Counted from the first letter of the stretch, positions 5,981 through 14,410 are shown. The stretch is DNA of 14,544 bases from an uncultured Clostridium sp. (GCA_900555125.1 USKH01000011.1:1-14544), one strand, 5' to 3'. The notes: a model not told the origin generated them from the sequence alone. A program made the numbers and translations.

Positions 5981-8677
5981 TCAGCTGTTTTTGCCGCAGC
6001 AGTTTTTATATTTTTTACCGCTTCCGCAGGGGCAGGGGTCGTTTCTTCCCACTTTGTTGGAAACGGCTTGAGTAGCTTTGGGAGCTTTTGCGTTTTCGCT
6101 TCCGCCGGACATAACCAACTCTACTTTTCGCTCTTCGCGTTCGGGTGCCTTTTCTATGTTGACGTGCATCAGCATGGAAACGGTGTCGCTCTGAATGTTT
6201 GCGTTCATATGCTCGAACATTTCGAAACCGTCCTTTTTGTAGGCGATGACGGGGTCCTGATTTCCGTATGCTTTAAGTCCTATTTCCTTGCGCAGGATAT
6301 CCATCTGATCGATGTGATCCATCCAGCGGAAATCGACTGCTCGCAGCAAAAGCACGCGTTCGACTTCGGAGAAGTCCAGCCCGATTTCCTTTGCGGCGGC
6401 GATTTTTTCGTCATAATACGCCATCATGGCGGTGAAAATCTGTTCTTTAATTTCGTCCAGCGTCCACTTGTTCAGGCGGTCTTCCGACAAAAATTCGGGG
6501 TCGCCGGGCAAAAGCTTGCGCTCGATTTCCTTGTTGAGGTTTTCGTAGTCCCATTCCTGCCAATCCTTTTTGGGATCGGTGTAATCGGCAACTATAACGT
6601 CCACTTCGTCGCGCATCATCTTGAGAATTTCGTCGTGAATGTTCTCTCCCATCAGCACGCGGTTGCGTTCGTTGTAGATAATGGTACGCTGCTGGTTCAT
6701 TACGTTGTCGTATTCCAGCACCTGTTTACGAATATCGTAGTTTCTGCCTTCGATGTTGCGCTGAGCGTTTTCGATGGAACGGCTGAGCAGTCCCATGGAG
6801 AACGGGGTGTCGTCATCCGCTCCGAGCGAATTGGCGATTGCCATCATTCTCTCTCCGCCGAACAAACGCAGAACGTCGTCTTCCATGCTGAGATAGAAGA
6901 TTGTGCGTCCGGGGTCGCCCTGACGTCCGGCACGACCTCTGAGCTGGTTGTCGATACGGCGCGACTCGTGTCTTTCGGTGCCGATGATGCGCAAGCCGCC
7001 GAGAGAAATAACTTCTTTTTTGTCTTCGTCTGTTTTAATTTTGAATTCGTCGTAATATTTTCTGTAAATTTCGCGTGCTTTGAGTACGTTTTCATCGTCG
7101 GTGTTGTAATACGATACGGCAGCCGAAACGTCCTCCTCGCTCATGCCGTCCTTACGCATACGTTCCAGCGCGAGATATTCGGGGTTACCGCCCAGAAGAA
7201 TATCGGTTCCGCGACCCGCCATGTTGGTTGCGATGGTAACAGCGCATTTTTTACCCGCCTGAGCTATTATTTCGGCTTCGCGTTCATGATTTTTGGCGTT
7301 TAATACGTTGTGTGGAATTTTAGCCTTGCGGAGAAGATGCGAAACCTCTTCGCTCTTTTCTACCGTAGTAGTTCCTACCAGCACCGGTTGACCTTTCTGA
7401 TAACATGAGGTAATGTCATCCACGACGGCGTTGAGTTTTGCCGCAACAGTTTTATAAACCACGTCGTTTTCGTCGATACGCGCATTGGGCTTGTTGGTGG
7501 GAATGGTTACAACGTCGAGATTATAAATTCCCTTGAATTCGGTTTCTTCTGTCTTTGCCGTACCGGTCATACCGGAAAGTTTGGAATAAAGACGGAAATA
7601 ATTCTGGAAAGTAATGGTTGCCATGGTCTTGTTTTCGGAGCGGACGTTTACGTGTTCCTTTGCTTCGATTGCCTGATGCAGTCCGTCGCTGTAACGTCTG
7701 CCCACCATAACGCGGCCGGTAAATTCGTCGACGATAAGCACTTCGCCTTTGTCTACAATGTAGTCCTGATCGCGCTTCATAATGTAGTTGGCGCGAAGGG
7801 CGTTGTTGATGTAGTGGTTGAGTTCGGTGTTATCGACGTCGGCGAGATTTTCCACTCCGAAGAAACGTTCGGCTTTGGTAACGCCGGTTTCGGAAAGGTT
7901 TATCGCTTTTTTCTTTTCCTCGATTTCGTAATCGTCCTCTTTGAGCGAACGGGCAAACTGCTGTGCCTGAATGTACATTTCGCTGGACTTGCCGCCTCTG
8001 CCGGAAATAATAAGCGGAGTACGCGCTTCGTCTATGAGAATACTGTCCACTTCGTCGACAATGGCGAAGTTAAGCGGACGTTGAACTTTGTCCTCAGCAC
8101 GCGTTACCATGTTGTCTCGCAGGTAGTCGAATCCGAGCTCGTTGTTTGTTCCGTACGTAATGTCGCAGTTGTATGCCTCGCGCTTTGCCTTATTTTCCAT
8201 TCCGGAAATAGCAACGCCTACGGTAAGACCCAGAAATCTGTGAATTTTACCCATCCATTCGGCGTCACGCTTGGCAAGATAGTCGTTGACGGTGACGACG
8301 TGAACGCCCTTTCCTTCGAGCGCGTTGAGATACGCGGGGAGAGTAGCCACCAGCGTTTTTCCTTCGCCGGTACGCATCTCGGCAATACGTCCCTGATGCA
8401 GACACGCTCCGCCCATTATCTGAACATCGAAGTGACGCATTCCCAGCACGCGTTTGCCCGCTTCTCTTACCACGGCAAACGCTTCGGGCAGAATGTCGTC
8501 AAGCGTTTCGTAATTGTTTTTTATTCTGTCGCGGAACACGTCGGTCATGCCGCGCAGTTCGTCGTCGGACATATTGATGAATTTTTGCTCGTTTGCGTTA
8601 ACCTTTTCGACAATGGCTTGCAGACGCTTTATGCTTTTGCGGTTGTCCGCTTCGGCAAAAAAAGAAAATAAACCCAT
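5981..8677 (-). CDS. secA: Preprotein translocase ATPase SecA
   Basis: SecA is the motor that pushes unfolded preproteins through the SecYEG channel. The protein has 898 residues, close to the longer SecA forms. Walker A MRTGEGKT is at residues 101-108 and the Walker B DEVD box at 208-211, followed by SILIDEARTPLIISG. The second helicase half has TNMAGRGTDILLGG and QLRGRAGRQGDPG. The C-terminus ends in the zinc-binding SEC-C tail, DPCPCGSGKKYKNCC, with Cys882, Cys884, Cys893 and Cys894; this tail binds SecB or ribosomes in other species. The region before it (about 840-875) is a variable linker. ATG at 8677 has AAGAGG 7 bases upstream. secA is monocistronic or partly read through into prfB, with a hairpin between the two. 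Confidence 0.98.
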   Translation of the reverse strand: MGLFSFFAEADNRKSIKRLQAIVEKVNANEQKFINMSDDELRGMTDVFRDRIKNNYETLDDILPEAFAVVREAGKRVLGMRHFDVQIMGGACLHQGRIAEMRTGEGKTLVATLPAYLNALEGKGVHVVTVNDYLAKRDAEWMGKIHRFLGLTVGVAISGMENKAKREAYNCDITYGTNNELGFDYLRDNMVTRAEDKVQRPLNFAIVDEVDSILIDEARTPLIISGRGGKSSEMYIQAQQFARSLKEDDYEIEEKKKAINLSETGVTKAERFFGVENLADVDNTELNHYINNALRANYIMKRDQDYIVDKGEVLIVDEFTGRVMVGRRYSDGLHQAIEAKEHVNVRSENKTMATITFQNYFRLYSKLSGMTGTAKTEETEFKGIYNLDVVTIPTNKPNARIDENDVVYKTVAAKLNAVVDDITSCYQKGQPVLVGTTTVEKSEEVSHLLRKAKIPHNVLNAKNHEREAEIIAQAGKKCAVTIATNMAGRGTDILLGGNPEYLALERMRKDGMSEEDVSAAVSYYNTDDENVLKAREIYRKYYDEFKIKTDEDKKEVISLGGLRIIGTERHESRRIDNQLRGRAGRQGDPGRTIFYLSMEDDVLRLFGGERMMAIANSLGADDDTPFSMGLLSRSIENAQRNIEGRNYDIRKQVLEYDNVMNQQRTIIYNERNRVLMGENIHDEILKMMRDEVDVIVADYTDPKKDWQEWDYENLNKEIERKLLPGDPEFLSEDRLNKWTLDEIKEQIFTAMMAYYDEKIAAAKEIGLDFSEVERVLLLRAVDFRWMDHIDQMDILRKEIGLKAYGNQDPVIAYKKDGFEMFEHMNANIQSDTVSMLMHVNIEKAPEREERKVELVMSGGSENAKAPKATQAVSNKVGRNDPCPCGSGKKYKNCCGKNS

Positions 8678-8684
8678 TTTTATA

Positions 8685-8690
8685 CCTCTT
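8685..8690 (-). promoter_or_regulatory. Ribosome binding site of secA
   Basis: AAGAGG on the minus strand, 7 bases before the ATG at 8677. It sits at the end of a leader of about 90 bases. I saw no ATG-started short upstream reading frame in that leader, so there is no sign of a SecM-type arrest peptide. Confidence 0.75.
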
Positions 8691-8775
8691 TTACTCTTCC
8701 TTGAAAAGACGGAAGATGATTAGTTTTGTTTTTTACGGTTGCGCAATTTTCGAAAAAACGACGCACGCTTGAATT

Positions 8776-8804
8776 ATTATAACAAATTGTGCGGCAAAAA
8801 GCAA
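8776..8804 (-). promoter_or_regulatory. Promoter of secA, extended -10 type
   Basis: TATAAT at 8781-8776 is preceded by TGT, which makes a TGnTATAAT extended -10. A weak -35, TTGCTT (8804-8799), lies exactly 17 bases upstream. The expected start is near 8769, leaving a leader of about 90 bases that contains two adjacent palindromes (8739-8756). Confidence 0.7.
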
Positions 8805-8809
8805 TATCT

Positions 8810-8838
8810 TTCGCAAAAAAATCATTCTTTTTCGCGAA
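8810..8838 (-). terminator. Hairpin after the methyltransferase gene
   Basis: On the minus strand TTCGCGAAAAAG pairs with TTTTTTTGCGAA around AATGA. The stem is 12 pairs, including two G-U pairs, so it is better on the minus than the plus strand. It starts 28 bases after the methyltransferase stop and ends 6 bases before the secA -35. No run of U follows directly, so it is either a weak terminator of the gyrase operon or a structure that only insulates the secA promoter. Confidence 0.4.
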
Positions 8839-8865
8839 TTATGCCTTAATTACGCAAATATTTTT

Positions 8866-9774
8866 TTATTTTTCGACAAATCTTTCGTTTCTCGGCAGAA
8901 AAACGCCGTCTTTCATCCCGGAAACCGACTTGTCCGAGTCGGCTTTTTCCAGACGATACGCAGCCATAGCGCAATATTTCTCGTCCTTTTCTATCGTAAG
9001 GTACCTTCTCCCCAGCTTTTTTGCCGTTACCGCCGTCGAGCCGCTGCCCCCGAACGGGTCGAACACGAGATCGCCGGGACGGGAGGAGGCGAGAATGATT
9101 TTTGCCAGCAGTTTTTCGGGCTTTTGAGTAGGGTGCGGAGTGTTCTCGGGCATGGACCAGTAGGGAACGGTTACGTCGTCCCAGAAGTTGGACGGGAAGG
9201 TGTAGCGAAACTTTTCGCCGTTTTCCTCCTGCCAATCCTTTGGCACGCCGTCCTTACGGTACGGAGCTATAACTTTTTTGCGCTGTTTTACGGCGTTAAC
9301 GTCGAAATAATAGTCGTCGCCGACAGACGCGAACCACACGTCTTCCATGCCGTTTTTCCAGTTTTTAAGCGCGCCTCTGCCCTTTTCGCGCTGCCAGGTA
9401 ATGCGATTGCGAAGAACAAAATAGTCGGCAAGCGCGGCGCCTATCGTAATTCCGGAAAACCAGTCGCAGCATACGTAAACCGAAGCGGTTTTTTTGAGAA
9501 GCGGCAACGCTCTTTCAATCCAGGAGCGCGTATACTTTTCGTACTCCGCCATCGATTGTCGCGAAAATTCTTCGCTGCCGAACTTTTTGTACATATTATA
9601 CGGCGGATCGACTATCATCAGGTCTACGGAAGAATGCGGAATATCCCACATAATCTCCATGCAGTCGCCCTTTATCACGCAGTCGTCCGACACGTACTTT
9701 TTGGGGCAAAGAGCAAGATACTTTCGTTCCTGCTCTTCGCTCAAATTCAACGTTTTGTTTTTTGCGGACCTCAT
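8866..9774 (-). CDS. Orphan beta-class DNA methyltransferase, probably N6-adenine
   Basis: The 302-residue protein should transfer methyl from S-adenosylmethionine to an exocyclic amino group in DNA. Motif IV DPPYN is at residues 56-60, a target-recognition stretch follows (about 125-200), then HPTQKPEKLL (214-223) and the SAM-binding DPFGGSGST (239-247). This order, catalytic motif before the SAM motif, defines the beta class. DPPY favours N6-adenine; N4-cytosine enzymes usually have SPPY, so the base is an inference and the recognition sequence is unknown. ATG at 9774 directly follows the gyrA stop (TAAATG, no gap). The nearest GAGG is 14 bases away, so translation is probably coupled to gyrA. 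No restriction endonuclease is seen in the window. Like gyrA, it uses no TTA, CTA or TCA codons, which argues against recent transfer. Confidence 0.9.
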   Translation of the reverse strand: MRSAKNKTLNLSEEQERKYLALCPKKYVSDDCVIKGDCMEIMWDIPHSSVDLMIVDPPYNMYKKFGSEEFSRQSMAEYEKYTRSWIERALPLLKKTASVYVCCDWFSGITIGAALADYFVLRNRITWQREKGRGALKNWKNGMEDVWFASVGDDYYFDVNAVKQRKKVIAPYRKDGVPKDWQEENGEKFRYTFPSNFWDDVTVPYWSMPENTPHPTQKPEKLLAKIILASSRPGDLVFDPFGGSGSTAVTAKKLGRRYLTIEKDEKYCAMAAYRLEKADSDKSVSGMKDGVFLPRNERFVEK

Positions 9775-12387
9775 TTACTGCTCGTCTTCCTCGCTTTCGG
9801 AATACACGGCAGCGTTTTCTTCGTCCGTTTCGTTTTGTTCGGCTGCTATCTCGGGAGCGACGCTTTCGACGCTTTCCGCGACGTCCGGAGTTTGTCCGGC
9901 TTGGTCTTCCACTTCTTCTTCGTGAGCGGCAACGGCAACGCAAACCACTTTTCCGTCGTCTTTAAGGCGCATTATGCGCACGCCCTTGGTGGAGCGCGAT
10001 ATGCGCGAAATTTCGTCTACCGGCATACGTATTATGATGCCCGTGTTTGCGATAAGCATTACGTCGTCGGTGGGATCGACCAGTTTGAGATTGACGATAG
10101 AGCCGGTTTCGTCGGTGAACTTGCCCGCCTTGCTGCCTTTGCCGGCACGGGACTGCACGCGGTATTCGTCGAGGGCACAGCGTTTGCCGTAGCCCAGTTC
10201 GGTAACTGTCAGCACGTCCTTGGTGCTGTCCTTTTCGATTACCGCCATATCCACGACGTAATCGCCTTCTTTATCCATTTTGATAGAGCGCACGCCGGAA
10301 GACGTTCTTCCCATGCTGCGCACGTCGCTTTCGGCGAAACGAATGCATTTTCCGAACGTGGAAGCAAGCATAACGTCGTCGCCTTCGGACACTCTGCTTA
10401 CTGCGATAAGCTCGTCGCCTTCGTGCAACACTATTGCAATCTTGCCCACTTTTCTTATAGACTCGAACTCGGACAGCGGAGTTTTCTTGATAAGACCCTG
10501 ACGGGTAGCCATTATAAGGCAGCCCTCCATGTCTGCTCCCTCTTTTATGGGAATGACGGCGGTAACTCTCTCGTCGGGCAGAAGCTGCAACAGATTGACT
10601 ATCGCTCTGCCTCTCGCCGTTCTCTCGGCTTCGGGTATGAAATATGCCTTTATGCGATAGACCTTTCCCTTATTGGTAAAGAACATAAGGTCGTCGTGCG
10701 TGCATGTGATAAACATGTTTTCCACAAAGTCCTCTTCCTTGGGCTTGTGGGCGGTTATACCCGCTCCGCCGCGGTGCTGAGCCTTATACTCGGATACGGG
10801 CAGGCGTTTAATATACCCGAAGTGGGTCATGGAGATTACTACGTTTTCGCGTTCGATAAGATCGGCTGCGTCTATTTCGTCGAAATTCACGCATATTTCC
10901 GTTCTTCTCTTGTCGGCGTACTTATCGCGAATCTGAATAAGTTCGTCTTTAAGCACCTGACGAAGCATATCCTCGCTTGCAAGCAGTTTTTCGTAGTAAG
11001 CGATTTTTTCCTGCAATTCCTTGTATTCGCCTTCCAGTTTTTCGCGGTCCAGTCCCTGAAGCGCTTTAAGACGCATGTCGAGAATTGCCTGAGTTTGCAC
11101 TTCGTCCAGTCCGAAACGCTGCATAAGTCGTTCTTTCGCGTCGTCGTAGGAAGTGCGGATTATGTGGATTACCTCGTCGATATTGTCCTGCGCGATGATA
11201 AGCCCTTCGAGAAGATGAGCGCGCTCTTTGGCTTTGCCGAGGTCGTACTTTGTTCTTCTGATAATAAGATCTTCCTGGAACCGTATATACTCGTCCAGAA
11301 TGTGGCGCAGCGACAATATTTTGGGCTGACGCTGATTGTCCACGAGAGCCAGCATGATTATGGAAAAGCTGGACTGAAGCGCTGTTTGCGCAAACAGGTG
11401 ATTGAGTACCACCTGCGGGTTTGCGTCGCGTTTAAGTTCGATAACCACGCGCATACCGTTACGGTCGCTTTCCTCGCGCAAATCGGAAATTCCTTCGAGA
11501 CGTTTTTCCTTAACCTGATCGGCAATGTTTTTGACCAACTGACGTTTGTTTACCTGGTAGGGAAGTTCGGTTACTATAATTCTCGTGCGGTGGTCCTTGC
11601 CGTACTCTTCGAACTCGGTGCGGGCGCGGACTATTATCTTTCCTCTGCCGGTTGCGTACGCCTGACGGATACCCGCTCTTCCCATAATAATTCCTTTTGT
11701 CGGGAAATCCGGACCTTTGATGTGCTGCATAAGGTCCTCGAGGGTGGCTTCGGGGTTGTCGAGAATACACACGCATGCGTCGATTACTTCGCCGAGATTG
11801 TGCGGCGGAATATTGGTTGCCATACCGACGGCTATACCCGACGATCCGTTTACCAGAAGGTTGGGGAATCTCGACGGAAGCACGAGCGGCTCCTTTCTCG
11901 ATTCGTCGAAGTTGGGAATCCAGTCAACCGTGTTTTTCTCTATATCGCGCAACATTTCGTTGCATATTTTGCTCATACGCGCTTCGGTGTAACGATAAGC
12001 GGCAGGCGGGTCGCCGTCCACCGAACCGAAGTTTCCGTGACCTTCAACCAGCATATAACGCATGGAGAAGTCCTGAGCCAGTCGCACCATCGCGTCGTAA
12101 ACCGATGCGTCGCCGTGCGGATGATATCTGCCCAGCACGTCACCGACGCATGTAGCCGACTTTTTGAACGGTTTGTCGCTGGTGAGACCGTCTTCGTACA
12201 TAGCGTACAGAATTCTTCTGTGAACAGGTTTCAATCCGTCGCGCACGTCGGGGAGCGCTCTTCCGACGATAACCGACATTGCATACTCTATATAGCTTTT
12301 TTCCATTTCCCCGACCAATTCGCTTTCCGTAATCGCCTGATTGGGAAATGCGATGTCTTCGGGCTTATAATCTCTGTTATGTGCCAT
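9775..12387 (-). CDS. gyrA: DNA gyrase subunit A
   Basis: GyrA forms the breakage-reunion core of gyrase and wraps DNA for ATP-driven negative supercoiling with GyrB. The 870-residue protein has the catalytic Tyr133 in AAYRYTEAR, the quinolone region YHPHGDASVYDAM (88-100), and a C-terminal six-blade wrapping domain from about 515. In that domain the GyrA box is QHRGGAG (537-543), against the usual QRRGGKG. Residues 823-870 form a very acidic tail (EEDEQ end). Ala94 stands at the E. coli Ser83 position and Asp98 at Asp87. The start is ATG 12387, with CGGAG 6 bases upstream and 11 bases after the gyrB stop. A longer TTG-type reading to 12444 overlaps gyrB and is not used. A ParC identity is unlikely given the gyrB partner and the full wrapping domain. 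Confidence 0.97.
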   Translation of the reverse strand: MAHNRDYKPEDIAFPNQAITESELVGEMEKSYIEYAMSVIVGRALPDVRDGLKPVHRRILYAMYEDGLTSDKPFKKSATCVGDVLGRYHPHGDASVYDAMVRLAQDFSMRYMLVEGHGNFGSVDGDPPAAYRYTEARMSKICNEMLRDIEKNTVDWIPNFDESRKEPLVLPSRFPNLLVNGSSGIAVGMATNIPPHNLGEVIDACVCILDNPEATLEDLMQHIKGPDFPTKGIIMGRAGIRQAYATGRGKIIVRARTEFEEYGKDHRTRIIVTELPYQVNKRQLVKNIADQVKEKRLEGISDLREESDRNGMRVVIELKRDANPQVVLNHLFAQTALQSSFSIIMLALVDNQRQPKILSLRHILDEYIRFQEDLIIRRTKYDLGKAKERAHLLEGLIIAQDNIDEVIHIIRTSYDDAKERLMQRFGLDEVQTQAILDMRLKALQGLDREKLEGEYKELQEKIAYYEKLLASEDMLRQVLKDELIQIRDKYADKRRTEICVNFDEIDAADLIERENVVISMTHFGYIKRLPVSEYKAQHRGGAGITAHKPKEEDFVENMFITCTHDDLMFFTNKGKVYRIKAYFIPEAERTARGRAIVNLLQLLPDERVTAVIPIKEGADMEGCLIMATRQGLIKKTPLSEFESIRKVGKIAIVLHEGDELIAVSRVSEGDDVMLASTFGKCIRFAESDVRSMGRTSSGVRSIKMDKEGDYVVDMAVIEKDSTKDVLTVTELGYGKRCALDEYRVQSRAGKGSKAGKFTDETGSIVNLKLVDPTDDVMLIANTGIIIRMPVDEISRISRSTKGVRIMRLKDDGKVVCVAVAAHEEEVEDQAGQTPDVAESVESVAPEIAAEQNETDEENAAVYSESEEDEQ

Positions 12388-12393
12388 ATTTTT

Positions 12394-12398
12394 CTCCG
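12394..12398 (-). promoter_or_regulatory. Ribosome binding site of gyrA
   Basis: CGGAG on the minus strand, 6 bases before the ATG at 12387, in the 11-base gap after the gyrB stop (TAA, 12401-12399). It decides the gyrA start in favour of MAHNRDYK over the longer reading inside gyrB. Confidence 0.8.
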
Positions 12399-14339
12399 TT
12401 AAATGTCGATATTGATTGCGTACTGAGCGTTTCTTTCTATCCACTCTTTACGCGGTTCCACTTCTTCGCCCATAAGCACCGAGAATATGTGATCGGCTTT
12501 CTCGGCGTCTTCGAGCGTAATTCTTCTGAGCGTTCTTTTTTCGGGATCCATGGTGGTTTCCCACAGTTCGTGCGGATCCATTTCACCAAGACCTTTGAAG
12601 CGCGAAATGTCTATTTTTACGCTCGGATTGCCGTCGCGAAGTTCGGCGGAAACCTTATCGCGTTCCTCGTCGCTGTATGCCACTCTCGTGGTTTTGCCCC
12701 TCGACAGCTTGTAAAGCGGCGGGACTGCCGAATACACATAGCCGTTTTCGATGAGCGGCTTCATATAGCGGAAGAAGAAGGTGAGCAGCAGCGTTCTTAT
12801 ATGCGCGCCGTCCACATCGGCATCCGCCATTATTATTATCTTGTGATAGCGCAGTTTTTCGATGTTGAATTCGGCTCCTATTCCGGTACCGAGCGCAACT
12901 ATCATGGGATAGAGCTTGTCGTTGCCGTAAATCTTGTCGGCACGAGCCTTTTCGACGTTGAGCATTTTGCCCCACATGGACAGAATAGCCTGAAAACGCG
13001 AATCTCTTCCCTGTATTGCCGAGCCGCCTGCCGAGTCACCCTCTACGACGTACAGTTCGCACAGCGACGCGTCGCGTTCGTTGCAGTCCTGAAGTTTTTC
13101 GGGCATTTGTCCGGATTCCAGTCCGGTTTTGCGGCGTACCGATTCGCGCGCCTTTCTTGCCGCCTCTCTTGCGCGGGAAGCGGAAACGGCTTTCTCTATT
13201 ACCGACTTTGCCGTCACGGGGTTTTCCTCGAAATACGTTCCCAGCCCGTCAACCAGTGCTTTTGATACGAGTCCGCGCATTTCGGAATTGCCCAGTTTGG
13301 TTTTGGTCTGTCCTTCAAACTGAGGATCGACAAGCTTGACCGATATTATCGCAACCAAGCCTTCGCGGACGTCGTCGCCGCTGACGCGTTCCTCGTCTTT
13401 GAGAATTTTATGCTCTTTTGCGTAATCGTTAATAACTTTTGTAAGCGTGTTTTTAAATCCGTCGAGATGAGTGCCTCCCTCTTCGGTGTTTATATTGTTA
13501 GCATACGAATACACCGTTTCGTTGTATCCGTCGTTGTATTGCATCGCTATCTCTATCGTGCTGTCTCCATACTGCTTTTCTATATATAAAGCTTGCGGAA
13601 AAAGCACGTTCTTGTCGCGGTTGAGATAGTCCACGTAGTCGAGAATTCCGCCCTCATAGCAGAAGGTATCCTCTCTTTCGCGTTCGGGACGATTGTCTTT
13701 AAGGTGTATTTTAATTCCCTTATTGAGATATGCCACCTCGCGCAGTCTGCTTCTTACCGTTTCGTACGAAAAATCGAGCGTTTCGAAAATCTGACTGTCG
13801 GGATAGAACGTGACTTTGGTTCCCTGCTTATCGGTGTCGCCCACCTCTTTCAACGGATACTGCGGAACGCCGCGCTTGTAGAGCTGGCGGTACATTTTGC
13901 CGTTTTTGCAAACTTCCACTTCCAACCATTCGGAAAGCGCGTTTACGCAGGACAAACCCACGCCGTGCAGTCCGCCCGAAACCTTATATCCTCCGCCGCC
14001 GAATTTTCCTCCGGCGTGTAATTTTGTAAGAACGACTTCAACCGCCGAAACTCCTTCTTTCGGGTGAATATCGATGGGTATTCCTCGTCCGTTATCGGTA
14101 ACGGAAACCGCCCCTTCGCGCGTTATCTCGACGTTGATAGTGTCACAGTACCCTGCAAGCGCCTCGTCCACGCTGTTGTCGACTATTTCGACTATGAGGT
14201 GATGAAGACCGCGCTCGTCGGTCGAGCCGATGTACATGCCCGGACGTTTACGAACCGGTTCCAGTCCTTCCAGCACCTGAATTTCGCTTGAATCGTACTG
14301 ATTGTCTGCGGGAACGCCGGACGTAGTATTCTCTGCCAT
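12399..14339 (-). CDS. gyrB: DNA gyrase subunit B
   Basis: GyrB is the ATPase half of gyrase. In its 646 residues the GHKL ATP site shows EIVDNSVDEA (51-60; Glu51 is the expected catalytic base and Asn55 binds Mg), DNGRGIP (82-88), GGKF (110-113) and GGLHGVG (122-128). The toprim domain has EGDSAG (433-438) and DADVDG (506-511), which hold the Mg ions for cleavage. At 454-458 it reads SMWGK where most species have PL(K/R)GK. There is no Gram-negative-type insert; the length is normal for Firmicutes. ATG 14339 has a full AAGGAGG 5 bases upstream. An upstream in-frame TTG at 14408 adds 23 unrelated residues lying over the likely transcription start, so it is not used. gyrB opens the gyrB-gyrA-methyltransferase operon. 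Confidence 0.98.
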   Translation of the reverse strand: MAENTTSGVPADNQYDSSEIQVLEGLEPVRKRPGMYIGSTDERGLHHLIVEIVDNSVDEALAGYCDTINVEITREGAVSVTDNGRGIPIDIHPKEGVSAVEVVLTKLHAGGKFGGGGYKVSGGLHGVGLSCVNALSEWLEVEVCKNGKMYRQLYKRGVPQYPLKEVGDTDKQGTKVTFYPDSQIFETLDFSYETVRSRLREVAYLNKGIKIHLKDNRPEREREDTFCYEGGILDYVDYLNRDKNVLFPQALYIEKQYGDSTIEIAMQYNDGYNETVYSYANNINTEEGGTHLDGFKNTLTKVINDYAKEHKILKDEERVSGDDVREGLVAIISVKLVDPQFEGQTKTKLGNSEMRGLVSKALVDGLGTYFEENPVTAKSVIEKAVSASRAREAARKARESVRRKTGLESGQMPEKLQDCNERDASLCELYVVEGDSAGGSAIQGRDSRFQAILSMWGKMLNVEKARADKIYGNDKLYPMIVALGTGIGAEFNIEKLRYHKIIIMADADVDGAHIRTLLLTFFFRYMKPLIENGYVYSAVPPLYKLSRGKTTRVAYSDEERDKVSAELRDGNPSVKIDISRFKGLGEMDPHELWETTMDPEKRTLRRITLEDAEKADHIFSVLMGEEVEPRKEWIERNAQYAINIDI

Positions 14340-14344
14340 AAATG

Positions 14345-14351
14345 CCTCCTT
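14345..14351 (-). promoter_or_regulatory. Strong ribosome binding site of gyrB
   Basis: A complete AAGGAGG on the minus strand, 5 bases before ATG 14339. It fixes the gyrB start at MAENTTSG. Confidence 0.9.
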
Positions 14352-14410
14352 GTTCGCTTGACCGTTTAATGCGCCTGAATACGCAAAAACGAATAAACTT
14401 CTCCTCAAAT

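Noticed and set aside
8678..8865. A SecM-like regulatory peptide in the secA leader
   Set aside because: No ATG-started reading frame of useful length lies between the predicted promoter and secA.
9124..12402. A 1,092-codon plus-strand reading frame opposite gyrA and the methyltransferase
   Set aside because: It lies exactly in register with the minus-strand codons and shows no recognisable motif; it is explained by the absence of TTA, CTA and TCA codons in the real genes.
12388..12444. A 19-residue N-terminal extension of GyrA
   Set aside because: It overlaps the gyrB 3' end; ATG 12387 has its own ribosome binding site and fits the family.
14340..14408. A 23-residue N-terminal extension of GyrB starting at TTG
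   Set aside because: The TTG lies at the predicted transcription start, while AAGGAGG stands 5 bases before ATG 14339.
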